Source: [Empedobacter] haloabium (GTDB taxonomy: Bacteria > Pseudomonadota > Gammaproteobacteria > Burkholderiales > Burkholderiaceae_D). Taken from it: a stretch of 64,000 bases of DNA. The stretch spans positions 2,728,001 through 2,792,000 of the forward strand of contig CP136508.1 of NCBI GenBank assembly GCA_008011715.2, given 5' to 3'. Every line of letters starts with the position of its first letter. Positions within the stretch are counted from its first letter, which is position 1. The translations under genes and the position numbers were made by a program. Below are positions 8,402-18,150 of the stretch, one piece after another. The notes under the pieces were generated by a model, which saw only the letters and a program-made list of their open reading frames with translations, did no database searches and was not told the origin of the DNA.

Positions 8402-9775
8402 GTGCTACAGAACACCCTGAGCAGCAGCTTCGACCCACCCGCCGGCTCGGTCGTGCGCCACCCGGATTTCCTGCTGGGCGTCGCCACGGCGGCCTACCAG
8501 ATCGAAGGCGCAGTGGCCGAAGACGGTCGCCTGCCGTCGATCTGGGACACGTTCTCGGCCACGCCCGGGAAGGTGCTGCACGGCGACACCGGTGCCGTCG
8601 CCTGCGATCATTACCACCGTTGGGAGGAGGACGTGGACCTGCTGGCCAGCCTGAACGTGGATGCCTACCGCCTGTCGATCGCCTGGCCGCGCGTGATGGA
8701 CGCCGCCGGCCGGCCGAACGAGAAGGGGCTGGCGTTCTACCGCCAGCTGCTGCAAAAGTTGAAGGACCACGGCATCCGCACCTCCGTCACGCTATACCAC
8801 TGGGACCTGCCGCAGCACCTGGAAGACGCCGGCGGCTGGCGCAACCGCGCGACCGCCCAGCGCTTCGCCGAGTACGCGGACCTGGTCAGCCGCGAGCTGG
8901 CCGGCCTGGTCGATTTCTGGTCCACGCTGAACGAACCCTGGTGCTCGGCGATGCTGGGCTACGGCACCGGCCACCACGCGCCGGGCCAGGCCGACCTGTT
9001 GGCCGCGAACGAAGCGATGCACCACCTGCTGCTGGGGCACGGGCTGGCGCTGGCGGCAATGCGCCGCAACGACCCCGGCTCGCAGAAGGGCATCGTCGTC
9101 AACGTCGGCCGCGGCACGACCGATGGCGCCACGCCGGCCGACGTGCGCGCGGCGCAGCTGTTCGAGCTGCAGCACAACGACTGGGTGCTCGACCCGCTGC
9201 TGCGCGGCGAATATCCGGCCGTGCTGCATGACGAACTGTGGCCGGCCGCGCGACCGCCGGTGCTGGAAGGCGACCTGGCGATCATCGGCGCGCCGCTGGA
9301 CTTCCTGGGCATTAATTACTACTTCCGCACCAATGTGCGCGCGGACGGGCAGGGTGGCTACGTGGAAGTGCCGCTGGCAGGCGTCGAGCGCACGCAGATG
9401 GGCTGGGAGGTGTATCCCGACGGCCTGCGCGACCTGCTGATCGGCTTCCAGCGCCGGTACGCGAATCTGCCGCCGATCTATATTACCGAGAACGGCATGG
9501 CCAGCGACGACCGGGTGGTGGACGGCGCGGTCATCGACCGCCAGCGCATCGCCTACCTGAACCGCCACCTGGCGGCGGTGGACGAGGCGCTCAAGGCGGG
9601 CGTGGACGTGCGAGGCTACTACGTCTGGTCGCTGCTGGACAACTTCGAATGGGCCTACGGCTACGAGCGGCGCTTCGGCATCGTCCACGTCGACTACGCC
9701 ACGCAGCGGCGCACGCCCAAGCGCAGCGCGGAGTTGATCCGCGACTTCCTCGCCCGACGCAGGGCAGGCGGCTGA
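8402..9775 (+). CDS. GH1 beta-glucosidase
   Basis: Retaining glycoside hydrolase family 1, releasing terminal beta-linked glucose or related sugar from short oligosaccharides. Length 457 is normal. The N-terminus FLLGVATAAYQIEGA is the GH1 signature; the acid/base Glu178 sits in TLNEPW and the nucleophile Glu363 in ITENGM. There is no signal peptide, so it acts in the cytoplasm on imported sugar. The start is GTG behind a good ribosome site (AGAAGGAGA). It is the first gene of a run containing an ABC sugar importer and a TonB receptor, implying that a beta-glucoside is captured, imported and cleaved inside. Confidence 0.95.
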   Translation: MLQNTLSSSFDPPAGSVVRHPDFLLGVATAAYQIEGAVAEDGRLPSIWDTFSATPGKVLHGDTGAVACDHYHRWEEDVDLLASLNVDAYRLSIAWPRVMDAAGRPNEKGLAFYRQLLQKLKDHGIRTSVTLYHWDLPQHLEDAGGWRNRATAQRFAEYADLVSRELAGLVDFWSTLNEPWCSAMLGYGTGHHAPGQADLLAANEAMHHLLLGHGLALAAMRRNDPGSQKGIVVNVGRGTTDGATPADVRAAQLFELQHNDWVLDPLLRGEYPAVLHDELWPAARPPVLEGDLAIIGAPLDFLGINYYFRTNVRADGQGGYVEVPLAGVERTQMGWEVYPDGLRDLLIGFQRRYANLPPIYITENGMASDDRVVDGAVIDRQRIAYLNRHLAAVDEALKAGVDVRGYYVWSLLDNFEWAYGYERRFGIVHVDYATQRRTPKRSAELIRDFLARRRAGG

Positions 9776-9854
9776 CACGCCCCGTTCGCCCGGCCGTATC
9801 ACTTATCATAAGCTAGTCATTATAAAAACAGCGCCACAGGCGCCAGGAGACAAG

Positions 9855-11132
9855 ATGAAAGAGGCCAACAAAGAGGCCAGGATGCGCGCCGCGCTTGCCG
9901 TGGCGGCCCTGGTGCTGGCCGGCCACGGTGCGCATGCGGCCACGCCGGCGCCCGCCGAGCCGCTCAAGGCAACCGTATCGCACTGGTGGACGTCCGGCGG
10001 CGAGTCGGCCGCGATCCGCCAGTTCGCCGAAGCGTTCAACCGTGCCGGCGGCCAGTGGATCGACCAGGCCGTGGCAGGCGCCGAGCAATCACGTGCATCC
10101 ACCATCAATCGCATTGTCGGCGGCAACGCGCCCGTCGCGGCGCAGTTCAACACCTCGCGCCAGTTCCGCGACATCGTCGACCAGGGCCTGCTCAATAACC
10201 TGGACGACGTGGCGGCCAAGAACAATTGGGACCGCGTGCTGCCGCAGGTGATCCTGGACGTGATCCGCATCGACGGCCATTACTATGCCGCGCCGGTGGA
10301 CATCCATATGCCGGCCTGGTTCTTCTACTCGAAAAAGGCGTTCGCGCAGGCGAAGATCAAGGACGAGCCACGCAACTGGGACGAGTTCATCGCCACGCTC
10401 GACAAGCTGAAGGCCGCCGGCCTGATCCCGCTGGCGTTCGGTGGCCAGGTGTGGCAGGAGAAGATCGTGTTCGACGCCGTGTTCGCGCTGGTGGGCGGGC
10501 CGGAGCTGTTCCTGAAGGTCTACCGCGACCGCGACCTGAACGCCGTGCGCTCGCCGGCGTTTCGTAACGTGCTGGTGTCGTTCCGCAGGCTGAAGGCCTA
10601 CACCGACCCCGGCGCGCCAGGGCGCAACTGGAACGATGCCACGGCCCTGGTGGTGTCGAACCGCGCCGGCCTGCAGATCATGGGCGACTGGGCCAAGGGC
10701 GAATTCCTGGCCGCGGGCCAGGTGGCCGGGCGCGATTTCGGCTGCTTCCCCGGCTTCGGCCCGAAGGCGCCCTACATCGTGGCGGGCGACGCGTTCGTGT
10801 TCCCGAAGACCGCCAAGCCGAACATCGTCAAGGCGCAGAAGCTGCTGGCCACGGTGATGACGTCGCCTGGCCCGCAGGCCGCGTTCAGCGCGCGCAAGGG
10901 CTCGATCCCGATCCGGCCGGACGTCGACATGTCCCAGCTGGACATGTGCGCACGCCAGGGGCTCGCGATCATGCAGGACACCTCGCGCCAGCTGCCCAAT
11001 GCCGAGATGCTGGTCGATCCGGACCTGAACGGCGCGTTGCAGGACGTGCTGACCAACTTCTGGAACCGCAATCAGACGCCGGAACAGGCGCAGCAGGCTT
11101 TCGCCCAGGCGATGAAGGACAACGCATGGTGA
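9855..11132 (+). CDS. sugar ABC transporter, periplasmic substrate-binding protein
   Basis: Family 1 extracellular solute-binding protein of a CUT1 importer, 425 residues. The N-terminus has a signal peptide (hydrophobic AALAVAALVLAG, then AHAA cleavage region). The mature start VSHWWTSGGESAAI and later MPAWFFYSKKAF, WDEFIATLDKLKAAG and GDWAKGEF are typical of glucose/oligosaccharide binders. ATG at 9855 has GGAGA upstream; ATG at 9882 would remove a short polar lead. The stop overlaps the next permease start by 7 nt, so the cassette is cotranscribed. Ligand probably glucose or a beta-glucoside, inferred from the GH1 neighbour. Confidence 0.92.
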   Translation: MKEANKEARMRAALAVAALVLAGHGAHAATPAPAEPLKATVSHWWTSGGESAAIRQFAEAFNRAGGQWIDQAVAGAEQSRASTINRIVGGNAPVAAQFNTSRQFRDIVDQGLLNNLDDVAAKNNWDRVLPQVILDVIRIDGHYYAAPVDIHMPAWFFYSKKAFAQAKIKDEPRNWDEFIATLDKLKAAGLIPLAFGGQVWQEKIVFDAVFALVGGPELFLKVYRDRDLNAVRSPAFRNVLVSFRRLKAYTDPGAPGRNWNDATALVVSNRAGLQIMGDWAKGEFLAAGQVAGRDFGCFPGFGPKAPYIVAGDAFVFPKTAKPNIVKAQKLLATVMTSPGPQAAFSARKGSIPIRPDVDMSQLDMCARQGLAIMQDTSRQLPNAEMLVDPDLNGALQDVLTNFWNRNQTPEQAQQAFAQAMKDNAW

Positions 11133-12013
11133 CCGCCCGCCGCACGGCCTGCTGGTCCGCCTACGCGGCATTGCTGCCGATGGCCCTGACCGTCGTGGGC
11201 GTCTACATCGGCACCCTGCTGTGGACCGCGCGCGTCTCCGTCAGCAGTGCGCGCATCTTCCCCACCGGCGACTTCGTCGGCCTCGGTCAGTACGAGCGGC
11301 TGTTCCGCAACGCGCGCTGGCTGCTGTCGCTGGAAAACCTGGCGATCTACGGCGTGCTGTTCATCCTGGCCTGCCTGGTCGTCGGCTTCCTGCTGGCCGT
11401 GTTCATCGACCAGAAGGTGATGGGCGAGGGCGCCCTGCGCACCGTGTTCCTGTATCCGTACGCGATGTCGTTCGTGGCTACTGGGCTGGTGTGGCAATGG
11501 ATCCTGAACCCGGAGCTGGGCATCCAGCGCGTGGTACGGCGGCTGGGCTTCGAGGATTTCACCTTCGACTGGATCGTCGACCAGGACAAGGCGCTGTACA
11601 CGATCGTGCTGGCCACCGTCTGGCAGGCTTCCGGCCTGGTGATGGCGCTGCTGCTGTCCGGGCTGCGCGGCATCGACGAGGAGCTGTGGAAGGCCGCCCG
11701 CATCGACGGCATCCCGGTGTGGCGGGTGTACACCAGTATCGTGCTGCCGATGCTGTGGCCGTCGCTGTCCACCGCCTTCATGCTGCTGGCCGTGATGGTG
11801 GTCAAGCTGTTCGACGCCGTCGTGGCGATGACGCAGGGCGGCCCCGGCACGGCGACGGAGGTGCCGGCCAAGTTCATCATGGACTACCTGTTCGGCCGCG
11901 CCAATATCGGCCTGGCCTCGGCCGCCTCGCTGGTGCTGCTGGCCACCGTGCTGGCGGTGGTGGCGCCGCTGTACTACGCCCGCAGCAAGGCCGTGCAAAG
12001 GGGACTGCGATGA
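11126..12013 (+). CDS. sugar ABC transporter permease 1 (MalF type)
   Basis: A 295-residue inner-membrane permease with about six helices, beginning YAALLPMALTVVGVYIG. The EAA loop that docks on the ATPase reads LWKAARIDGIPVWRVY. It starts inside the last codons of the binding-protein gene and its stop overlaps the ATG of permease 2 (ATGA), so translation is coupled along the operon. It pairs with permease 2 to form the CUT1 channel. Confidence 0.93.
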   Translation: MVTARRTACWSAYAALLPMALTVVGVYIGTLLWTARVSVSSARIFPTGDFVGLGQYERLFRNARWLLSLENLAIYGVLFILACLVVGFLLAVFIDQKVMGEGALRTVFLYPYAMSFVATGLVWQWILNPELGIQRVVRRLGFEDFTFDWIVDQDKALYTIVLATVWQASGLVMALLLSGLRGIDEELWKAARIDGIPVWRVYTSIVLPMLWPSLSTAFMLLAVMVVKLFDAVVAMTQGGPGTATEVPAKFIMDYLFGRANIGLASAASLVLLATVLAVVAPLYYARSKAVQRGLR

Positions 12014-12915
12014 AGCGCGATGCGATCGGCGATATCGTTCTGCCGCCGGTGCGGCGCAAGCAGCGCCGCCTGACGCCGGCGCGCATCGGCGTGTACGCCT
12101 TCCTCGTCACGGCCGCGCTGTTCTTCCTGGTGCCGCTGTACGTGATGCTGGTGACGTCGGTCAAGCCGATGGCGGAGATCCGGCTCGGCAACCTGTTCGC
12201 GTTGCCCATGGCGCCCACCCTGGCACCGTGGGAGAGCGCCTGGAAGAGCGCCTGCACGGGCCTGGAATGCGAGGGCATCCGTGGCGGCTTCTGGAACTCG
12301 GTCTGGATCACGCTGCCCAGCATGGTGCTGTCGATCGCCATCGGCGCGGTCAACGGCTATGCGCTGTCGTTCTGGCGGCCGCGCGGGGCCAATGTGCTGT
12401 TCGCCGTCCTGATGATGGGCGCCTTCGTGCCGGGCCAGGTCATGCTGTATCCGCTGGTGCGCGCGCTGGCGGCGGTGGAGCTGTACAGCTCCTTGCCGGG
12501 CATCGTGCTGGTGCACGTGATCTTCGGCATGCCGACCATGACGCTGTTGTTCCGCAATTACTATGCGGCGCTGCCGCAGGAGCTGTTCAAGGCGGCGCGC
12601 ATCGATGGCGGCGGCTTCTGGCGCATCTTCCTGGAGCTGATGCTGCCGATGTCCACGCCCGTCATCGTCGTCGCCGCCATCATGCAGGTGACGAACATCT
12701 GGAACGATTTCCTGCTGGGGCTCGTCTTCGCCGGCAGCGACCACCTGCCGATGACGGTCCAGCTCAACAACATCATCAACACCACCACGGGCGAGCGCCT
12801 GTACAACGTCAACATGGCAGCGACGATCCTGACTTCGATGGTGCCGCTGGCGCTGTACTTCCTGTCGGGACGCTGGTTCGTGCGCGGCATCGCCGCCGGT
12901 GCCGTCAAGGGATAA
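12010..12915 (+). CDS. sugar ABC transporter permease 2 (MalG type)
   Basis: A 301-residue permease with an N-terminal cytoplasmic basic stretch, a first helix YAFLVTAALFFLVPLYVML followed by TSVKP (the MalG hallmark), and the EAA loop LFKAARIDGGGFWRIF. The periplasmic loop after helix 1 carries an insert with two Cys (ACTGLEC), also seen in glucose-type CUT1 permeases. It overlaps permease 1 by four bases and is followed 12 nt later by the ATPase gene. Confidence 0.93.
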   Translation: MKRDAIGDIVLPPVRRKQRRLTPARIGVYAFLVTAALFFLVPLYVMLVTSVKPMAEIRLGNLFALPMAPTLAPWESAWKSACTGLECEGIRGGFWNSVWITLPSMVLSIAIGAVNGYALSFWRPRGANVLFAVLMMGAFVPGQVMLYPLVRALAAVELYSSLPGIVLVHVIFGMPTMTLLFRNYYAALPQELFKAARIDGGGFWRIFLELMLPMSTPVIVVAAIMQVTNIWNDFLLGLVFAGSDHLPMTVQLNNIINTTTGERLYNVNMAATILTSMVPLALYFLSGRWFVRGIAAGAVKG

Positions 12916-12927
12916 GAGGAAAACCAC

Positions 12928-13998
12928 ATGGCCAATGTCTCCATCCGCAACCTGGGCATCGAACTGGGTGCCAACCGTGTCATCTCCGCGCTCGACCTGG
13001 ACGTGCGCGCCGGCGAGTTCGTCGTGCTGCTGGGGCCTTCCGGCTGCGGCAAGTCGACGCTGCTGCACAGCATCGCGGGCCTGAACGACGCCGCCGCCGG
13101 CAGCATCGAGATCGGCGGGCGCGACATGACGTACGCCGATCCCAAGGATCGCGGCATCGCGCTGGTGTTCCAGTCGTACGCGCTGTACCCGACCATGAAT
13201 GTGGAAAAGAACCTGTCGTTCGGCCTGCGCATCGCCGGCACGCCGAAGGACGAGATCGCGCGGCGCGTGGCGCGCGCGGCGGACATGCTGCAATTGGGCC
13301 CGCTGCTGCAGCGGAAACCCGGCCAGCTCTCGGGCGGGCAGCGCCAGCGCGTGGCCATCGGTCGCGCCATCGTGCGCCAGGCCGACGTGTTCCTGTTCGA
13401 CGAACCGCTGTCGAACCTGGACGCCAAGCTGCGCACGGAGCTGCGCCGCGAACTGAAGCTGCTGCACGGCCAGCTGGGCGCGACGATGATCTACGTGACG
13501 CACGATCAGGTCGAGGCAATGACCTTGGCCGACCGCATGGCCGTCATGCAGGGCGGCGTGATCCAGCAGTTCGACACGCCCGATGCGATCTACCGGCGGC
13601 CGGAAAACCTGTTCGTCGCGACCTTCCTCGGCTCGCCGGGCATGAACCTGTTCCGCGGCCGGCTGGCGCGGCAGGACGGCCGCGTGGTGTTCGACGACGG
13701 CCACCTGGCGCTCGACGTCAGCGCCTACCCGTTCCGCCAGCCGCCAGCCGACGGCCAGGCCTGCGTGCTGGGCGTGCGGCCGGAAGACGTGGAGGTGCGT
13801 GCCGACGGCCCGTGCCAGGGCAACGTCGCACTGGTCGAGGCCATGGGGGCGCACCGCGTGCTGTGGCTCGATCACCACGGCACCCAGGTCGCCGCCATCG
13901 TGCAGGACGAGCACCCGGCCGTGGCGGGCAGTGCGGCGTTCGCGTTGCGGCCCGCGCACATTTCGCTGTTCGACGAGGCCAGCACGCGGCGCCTCTGA
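12928..13998 (+). CDS. sugar ABC transporter ATP-binding protein (MalK/UgpC type)
   Basis: A 356-residue CUT1 ATPase. Walker A GPSGCGKST lies at about residues 37-45, Q-loop in VFQSYALYP, signature LSGGQRQRVAIGRA, Walker B VFLFDEPLSNLD and H-loop YVTHDQVEA. The C-terminal 110 residues form the TOBE/OB regulatory domain (VLGVRPEDVEV). It energises the two permeases encoded directly upstream; ribosome site GAGGAAAA precedes the ATG. Confidence 0.95.
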   Translation: MANVSIRNLGIELGANRVISALDLDVRAGEFVVLLGPSGCGKSTLLHSIAGLNDAAAGSIEIGGRDMTYADPKDRGIALVFQSYALYPTMNVEKNLSFGLRIAGTPKDEIARRVARAADMLQLGPLLQRKPGQLSGGQRQRVAIGRAIVRQADVFLFDEPLSNLDAKLRTELRRELKLLHGQLGATMIYVTHDQVEAMTLADRMAVMQGGVIQQFDTPDAIYRRPENLFVATFLGSPGMNLFRGRLARQDGRVVFDDGHLALDVSAYPFRQPPADGQACVLGVRPEDVEVRADGPCQGNVALVEAMGAHRVLWLDHHGTQVAAIVQDEHPAVAGSAAFALRPAHISLFDEASTRRL

Positions 13999-14083
13999 CC
14001 CGCAGCACCACCCATGACGGCAATGGCCGCGGCGCGGCCGGGCGCCGTCGCGCCTGACGCTTGACCTATCCGAGGGGAGACCG

Positions 14084-16489
14084 ATGAAGACACTGAACAA
14101 GACGACACTGGCGCTGTGCCTGGCGGCGCTGGGCGGGGAAGCCGCCGCGCAGGCGGCAGCGCAGGACCCCGGCACGATGGAACGCATCGTCGTCACCGCC
14201 AACCGCCGCGACCAGCTGGTGCAGGACACGCCGTTGGCCGTCAGCGCGTTCACGCAGGAGACGCTGCAGAACAACCAGGTCAAGGACCTTGCGTCGCTGA
14301 CGGCCCTGGTGCCCAGCCTGGTGGTGGAACCGCACAGCGACTCGGGCGGCGTGCACGTCTACCTGCGCGGGGTCGGTTCGGCCAACCACACGGAACTGGG
14401 CGACCCGGCCGTGGCGTTCTACGTGGACGGCATCTACCTGCCGCGGCCGCAGGGCGCCACGGCCCTGATGTACGACCTGGCCCACGTGGAGGTGGCGCGC
14501 GGGCCGCAGGGCACGCTGAGCGGCCGCAATGCGACGGCCGGTGCCGTCAACCTGGTGTCGGCCGCGCCCAACACGACGAAGACGATGGGCGCCGTCAGCG
14601 TGACGGCCGGCGACTATCACCGCATCCAGACGCAGGGCATGATCAACCTGCCGTTCGGCGACAACCTGGCGTTGCGGGTGGCGGCGATCAAGGACAGCCA
14701 CGACGGCTATGTGGACTTCGCGCGCGGGTCGAACGTGCCGCCGGGTGCGGACAAGTACGGCGCGCAGGACCAGGCGGGCGCGCGCGCCACCCTGCTGTGG
14801 AAGATCACACCGGCCTTGCGCGCCACCTTCATCGCCGACTATTACGAAGACAAGGGTGCCGGCAACGTCTACCTGGCGCAGGAGCCGGTGGCCGGCCAGG
14901 ACCGCTGGAGCGCGGTGATCGACACCCCCGGCACGCTGGATCAGTCCATCATGACGTACAAGACGAAGTGGAACTGGGCCGCGACGGACTGGCTGGACGT
15001 GCAGTACCTGGGCAGCTGGAGCCGCCTGAAACGCAGCAACGCCAGTGACGCCGACGCCGGCCTGTACCTGGGCTTCAAGGCGGAAAACCGCACCGAGTGG
15101 GGCCAGTTCGACAGTCATTCGAACGAGCTGCAGCTACGTTCCGCCGGTGCCGGGCCGGTGCAGTGGGTCGCCGGCCTGTTCGAGTTCGGCGAGAACAACC
15201 GCATCCGCTTCGACATCGACCGCAGCCAGATTTCCGAGGCGGCCCTGCGCCAGGACCTGGCGGCCGGCAATGTGATCTTCGTGCGGCCGACCGTGGGCGA
15301 ATATGCTTCGGCGATGTCGTTCATCCAGGGCGACCGGCAATTGAAATCGAAGGCCGTGTTCGCGCAGGGCAGCTATGACGTCAACGAGCAGTACAAGGTC
15401 ACTGCCGGCGCTCGCTACACCAAGGACCACAAGTTCGACCGGGGCGGCCAGAACTGGGCCTGCCCGAACTGGCCGGACAATGCCCCGCGCGGCGCGGCCG
15501 TGCTGACGCCGAACCAGCTGGCGCAACTGGTCACGCCCGGCACGGGCCTGATCAACACCCACAATATCGGCCCGGGCGGGGCGGTCACGGTGGCCGGCTG
15601 CGGCAACACGCCGGGCGACAACACGGCCGACCTGGAATATGGCCAGGCGACCTGGCTTGGCCGGGTGGAGTACAAGCCGGCCAGGGACATCCTGGCGTTC
15701 GCGTCCGTGACGACGGGCTTCCACTCGCCCGCGATCGGCGACGGCGGCGCCACCACCAAGCCGGAAAAGCTGACCAGCTACGAGATCGGCTTCAAGTCCG
15801 ACCTGCTGAACCGGACGCTGACCTTGAACCTGGACGCGTTCTGGATGAAGTACAAGGACAAGCTGGAGTCGCAGGTCGTCAACAACACGCTGCAGAACTT
15901 CAACGCGGCCGGCGCCACCGTCAAGGGTATCGAGGCGGAGTTCGCGTGGCGCCCGGTTCCCGCCGCACGCATCAGCGGCAACGCCACCTGGCTGCGCGCG
16001 GCCTACGACAGCTTCCTGTCGTGCGACATCGACGCGGCGCGCGCCAACGGCCAGGTGTGCGGTACGACGGCGCCGACGGAGGACGTTGGCGGCTCGGTGC
16101 TGAAGCATGCGCCGCGCTTCGCCACCACCGTGATGGGCGAATACGATTTCGCGGTCGCGGGCGGCCGGCTGACGCCGCGCCTCCAGGCGCACTACGAGAC
16201 GAAAGCCTTCATCGCTGCCGGTGCGTTCAACCGCGACGTGCCGGGCCATCCGGGCGTCAAGCAGCAGCCGGCTTACACGACGCTGGACGTCAGCCTGCGC
16301 TACGAGCCGGCCAACAAGGCCTACACGGCCGAACTGTTCGTCAACAACGCCACCGACAAGGAGGTCAAGTACGACGCCGTCGAGGTCTGCACGCAGGTGG
16401 GCGCGCCGTGCCAGCCGAACCAGCAGATCTGGGCGGCCTACTACAACCAGCCGCGCACGCTGGGGGCGCGCTTGTCGATGAAGTTTTAG
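14084..16489 (+). CDS. TonB-dependent outer-membrane receptor
   Basis: An 801-residue receptor with a signal peptide (ALCLAALGGEAAAQA), a plug domain beginning ERIVVTANRRDQL and containing VYLRGVGS and EVARGPQGTLSGRNATAG, and a 22-strand barrel ending in Phe (ARLSMKF). It imports a ligand across the outer membrane using TonB energy. Position 85 nt after the sugar ATPase gene, same strand, with its own GAGGGGAGA ribosome site, suggests it feeds the ABC importer with an oligosaccharide. Sequence style is near the SusC-less TBDRs of Massilia and sphingomonads; the ligand is inferred. Confidence 0.92.
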   Translation: MKTLNKTTLALCLAALGGEAAAQAAAQDPGTMERIVVTANRRDQLVQDTPLAVSAFTQETLQNNQVKDLASLTALVPSLVVEPHSDSGGVHVYLRGVGSANHTELGDPAVAFYVDGIYLPRPQGATALMYDLAHVEVARGPQGTLSGRNATAGAVNLVSAAPNTTKTMGAVSVTAGDYHRIQTQGMINLPFGDNLALRVAAIKDSHDGYVDFARGSNVPPGADKYGAQDQAGARATLLWKITPALRATFIADYYEDKGAGNVYLAQEPVAGQDRWSAVIDTPGTLDQSIMTYKTKWNWAATDWLDVQYLGSWSRLKRSNASDADAGLYLGFKAENRTEWGQFDSHSNELQLRSAGAGPVQWVAGLFEFGENNRIRFDIDRSQISEAALRQDLAAGNVIFVRPTVGEYASAMSFIQGDRQLKSKAVFAQGSYDVNEQYKVTAGARYTKDHKFDRGGQNWACPNWPDNAPRGAAVLTPNQLAQLVTPGTGLINTHNIGPGGAVTVAGCGNTPGDNTADLEYGQATWLGRVEYKPARDILAFASVTTGFHSPAIGDGGATTKPEKLTSYEIGFKSDLLNRTLTLNLDAFWMKYKDKLESQVVNNTLQNFNAAGATVKGIEAEFAWRPVPAARISGNATWLRAAYDSFLSCDIDAARANGQVCGTTAPTEDVGGSVLKHAPRFATTVMGEYDFAVAGGRLTPRLQAHYETKAFIAAGAFNRDVPGHPGVKQQPAYTTLDVSLRYEPANKAYTAELFVNNATDKEVKYDAVEVCTQVGAPCQPNQQIWAAYYNQPRTLGARLSMKF

Positions 16490-16513
16490 GCGCCCGGGAC
16501 GCGGAAAACCCCT

Positions 16514-16567
16514 GGTGTCAGGCACCTATCCGCGGGTCTTCCGACCCGCGGATAGGTGCCTGACACC
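16514..16567. repeat. perfect 25-bp inverted repeat, 4-nt loop
   Basis: The left arm at 16514-16538 begins GGTGTCAGGCACC and the right arm at 16543-16567 is its exact complement; the loop is TTCC. It lies between the receptor stop and rimO and could end the receptor transcript, but no T-tract follows. It is a different sequence family from the GGGGTCTGTCCCC repeats, with a related GTCAGG core. Confidence 0.85.
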
Positions 16568-16662
16568 GGTGTTGTTTACCGCCGCCGACTTCTCCAGCAC
16601 CCCGCCTTCGGGTACAATGGCAGATTGGTTCAAACGTTCGTTGCCATCTTAGCTACCCACAC

Positions 16663-18072
16663 ATGCAATCTCAGCCACTCTCCCGCCTGAACAAGCCCGC
16701 CGCCGGCGCGCCTGCCACCTCGTCCGCCCCTGCCCCGAAGGTCGGTTTCGTTTCGCTCGGCTGCCCGAAGGCGCTGGTCGACTCCGAACAGATCCTGACG
16801 CAGCTGCGCGCCGAAGGCTACGAGACCGCCAAGTCGTATGACGGCGCCGATCTCGTGATCGTCAACACCTGCGGCTTCATCGACGCGGCCGTGCAGGAAT
16901 CGCTGGATGCGATCGGCGAGGCGCTGGCGGAAAACGGCAAGGTCATCGTGACCGGCTGCCTGGGCGCCAAGAAGGACACGGACGGCAGTGACCTGATCCA
17001 GAAGATCCACCCGAAGGTGCTGGCCGTGACGGGCCCGCACGCGGTCGGCGAGGTGATGGCCTCGGTGCACACGCACCTGCCGAAACCGCACGAGCCGTTC
17101 ATCGACCTGCTGCCGCCGCAGGGCATCAAGCTGACGCCGAAGCACTACGCGTACCTGAAGATCTCGGAAGGCTGCAACCACCGTTGCTCGTTCTGCATCA
17201 TCCCGTCGATGCGCGGCGACCTGGTGTCGCGCCCCATCGCGGAACTGATGCTGGAAGCGGAAAACCTGTTCAAGGCCGGCGTCAAGGAACTCCTGGTGAT
17301 CTCGCAGGACACCTCGGCCTACGGCATCGACGTCAAGTTCCGTTCCGGCTTCTGGAACGGCCGCCCCGTCAAGACGCACATGACGCAGCTGACCGAAGCG
17401 CTGGGCCAGCTGGCCGCGCAGTACGGCGCCTGGGTGCGCCTGCACTACGTCTACCCGTACCCGCACGTGGACGAGATCATCCCGATGATGAGTGGTGGCC
17501 ATGTGCTGCCTTACCTGGACATCCCGATGCAGCACGCGCATCCGGAAGTACTGAAGCGCATGAAGCGTCCGGCCTCCGGCGAGAAGAACCTGGAGCGCAT
17601 CCTGAAATGGCGCCAGATGAATCCGGACCTGACGATCCGTTCGACCTTCATTGCCGGCTTCCCGGGCGAGACGGAAGCCGAGTTCGAATACCTGCTGGAC
17701 TTCCTGAAGGAAGCGCAGATCGACCGCCTGGGCTGCTTCGCCTACTCGCCGGTGGAGGGCGCCACGGCCAACGAGATCGCCAACCCGGTGCCGGAAGAAG
17801 TGCGCGAGGAGCGCCGCGGCCGCGTCATGCTGCTGCAGGAAGAGATCTCGAAGAAGCGCCTGCAGGCCAAGGTCGGCAAGACGGTGAAGGTGCTGATCGA
17901 CGAGCTGACCCCATCGGGCGCGATCGGCCGCTCGGCCGCCGACGCGCCGGAAATCGACGGCGTGGTCTACGTCAAGAAGCCGTACGAGCCGCACAAGAAG
18001 CTGGCCGTGGGCCAGTTCTTCGACGTCGAGATCACGCGCGCCGACGCGCATGATTTGTGGGGTGAAGCGTAA
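16663..18072 (+). CDS. rimO: ribosomal protein S12 methylthiotransferase RimO
   Basis: Radical SAM enzyme that adds a methylthio group to the conserved Asp of ribosomal protein S12. The 469 residues contain the N-terminal MTTase/UPF0004 domain with cluster cysteines Cys34, Cys70 and Cys99, the radical SAM motif Cys171-x3-Cys175-x2-Cys178 (CNHRCSFC), the RimO-specific block [11 protein letters not shown] and a C-terminal TRAM domain from about residue 400. A 25-residue Ala/Pro-rich N-terminal lead precedes the domain. It is monocistronic, bounded by the perfect palindrome upstream and an intrinsic terminator downstream. Confidence 0.96.
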   Translation: MQSQPLSRLNKPAAGAPATSSAPAPKVGFVSLGCPKALVDSEQILTQLRAEGYETAKSYDGADLVIVNTCGFIDAAVQESLDAIGEALAENGKVIVTGCLGAKKDTDGSDLIQKIHPKVLAVTGPHAVGEVMASVHTHLPKPHEPFIDLLPPQGIKLTPKHYAYLKISEGCNHRCSFCIIPSMRGDLVSRPIAELMLEAENLFKAGVKELLVISQDTSAYGIDVKFRSGFWNGRPVKTHMTQLTEALGQLAAQYGAWVRLHYVYPYPHVDEIIPMMSGGHVLPYLDIPMQHAHPEVLKRMKRPASGEKNLERILKWRQMNPDLTIRSTFIAGFPGETEAEFEYLLDFLKEAQIDRLGCFAYSPVEGATANEIANPVPEEVREERRGRVMLLQEEISKKRLQAKVGKTVKVLIDELTPSGAIGRSAADAPEIDGVVYVKKPYEPHKKLAVGQFFDVEITRADAHDLWGEA

Positions 18073-18112
18073 TCCGGGACGTTCAACCCGCCGGGGTTTT
18101 GCAAGCTACAAT

Positions 18113-18141
18113 AAGGCGAACCATCGAGGTTCGCCTTTTTT
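18113..18141 (+). terminator. intrinsic terminator after rimO
   Basis: AAGGCGAACC (18113-18122), 5-nt loop, GGTTCGCCTT (18128-18137) and a T-run to 18141. It lies only 10 nt ahead of the next ATG, so transcription of that gene must either begin downstream of the hairpin or read through it; a TACAAT at 18107-18112 just ahead of the stem is a possible -10. Confidence 0.85.
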
Positions 18142-18150
18142 ACGCCCACC

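Noticed and set aside
9802-9812. CTTATCATAAG palindrome before the sugar-binding protein gene as a second operator
   Set aside because: Short, AT-rich and unlike the site at 8363; could arise by chance.
11974-14283. Open frame of 769 codons on the minus strand
   Set aside because: Antisense to the ABC permease/ATPase genes; composition artefact.
18107-18141. tRNA-like or riboswitch leader before metC
   Set aside because: The stem plus T-run is a simple intrinsic terminator for rimO; no cloverleaf or known SAM-riboswitch structure.
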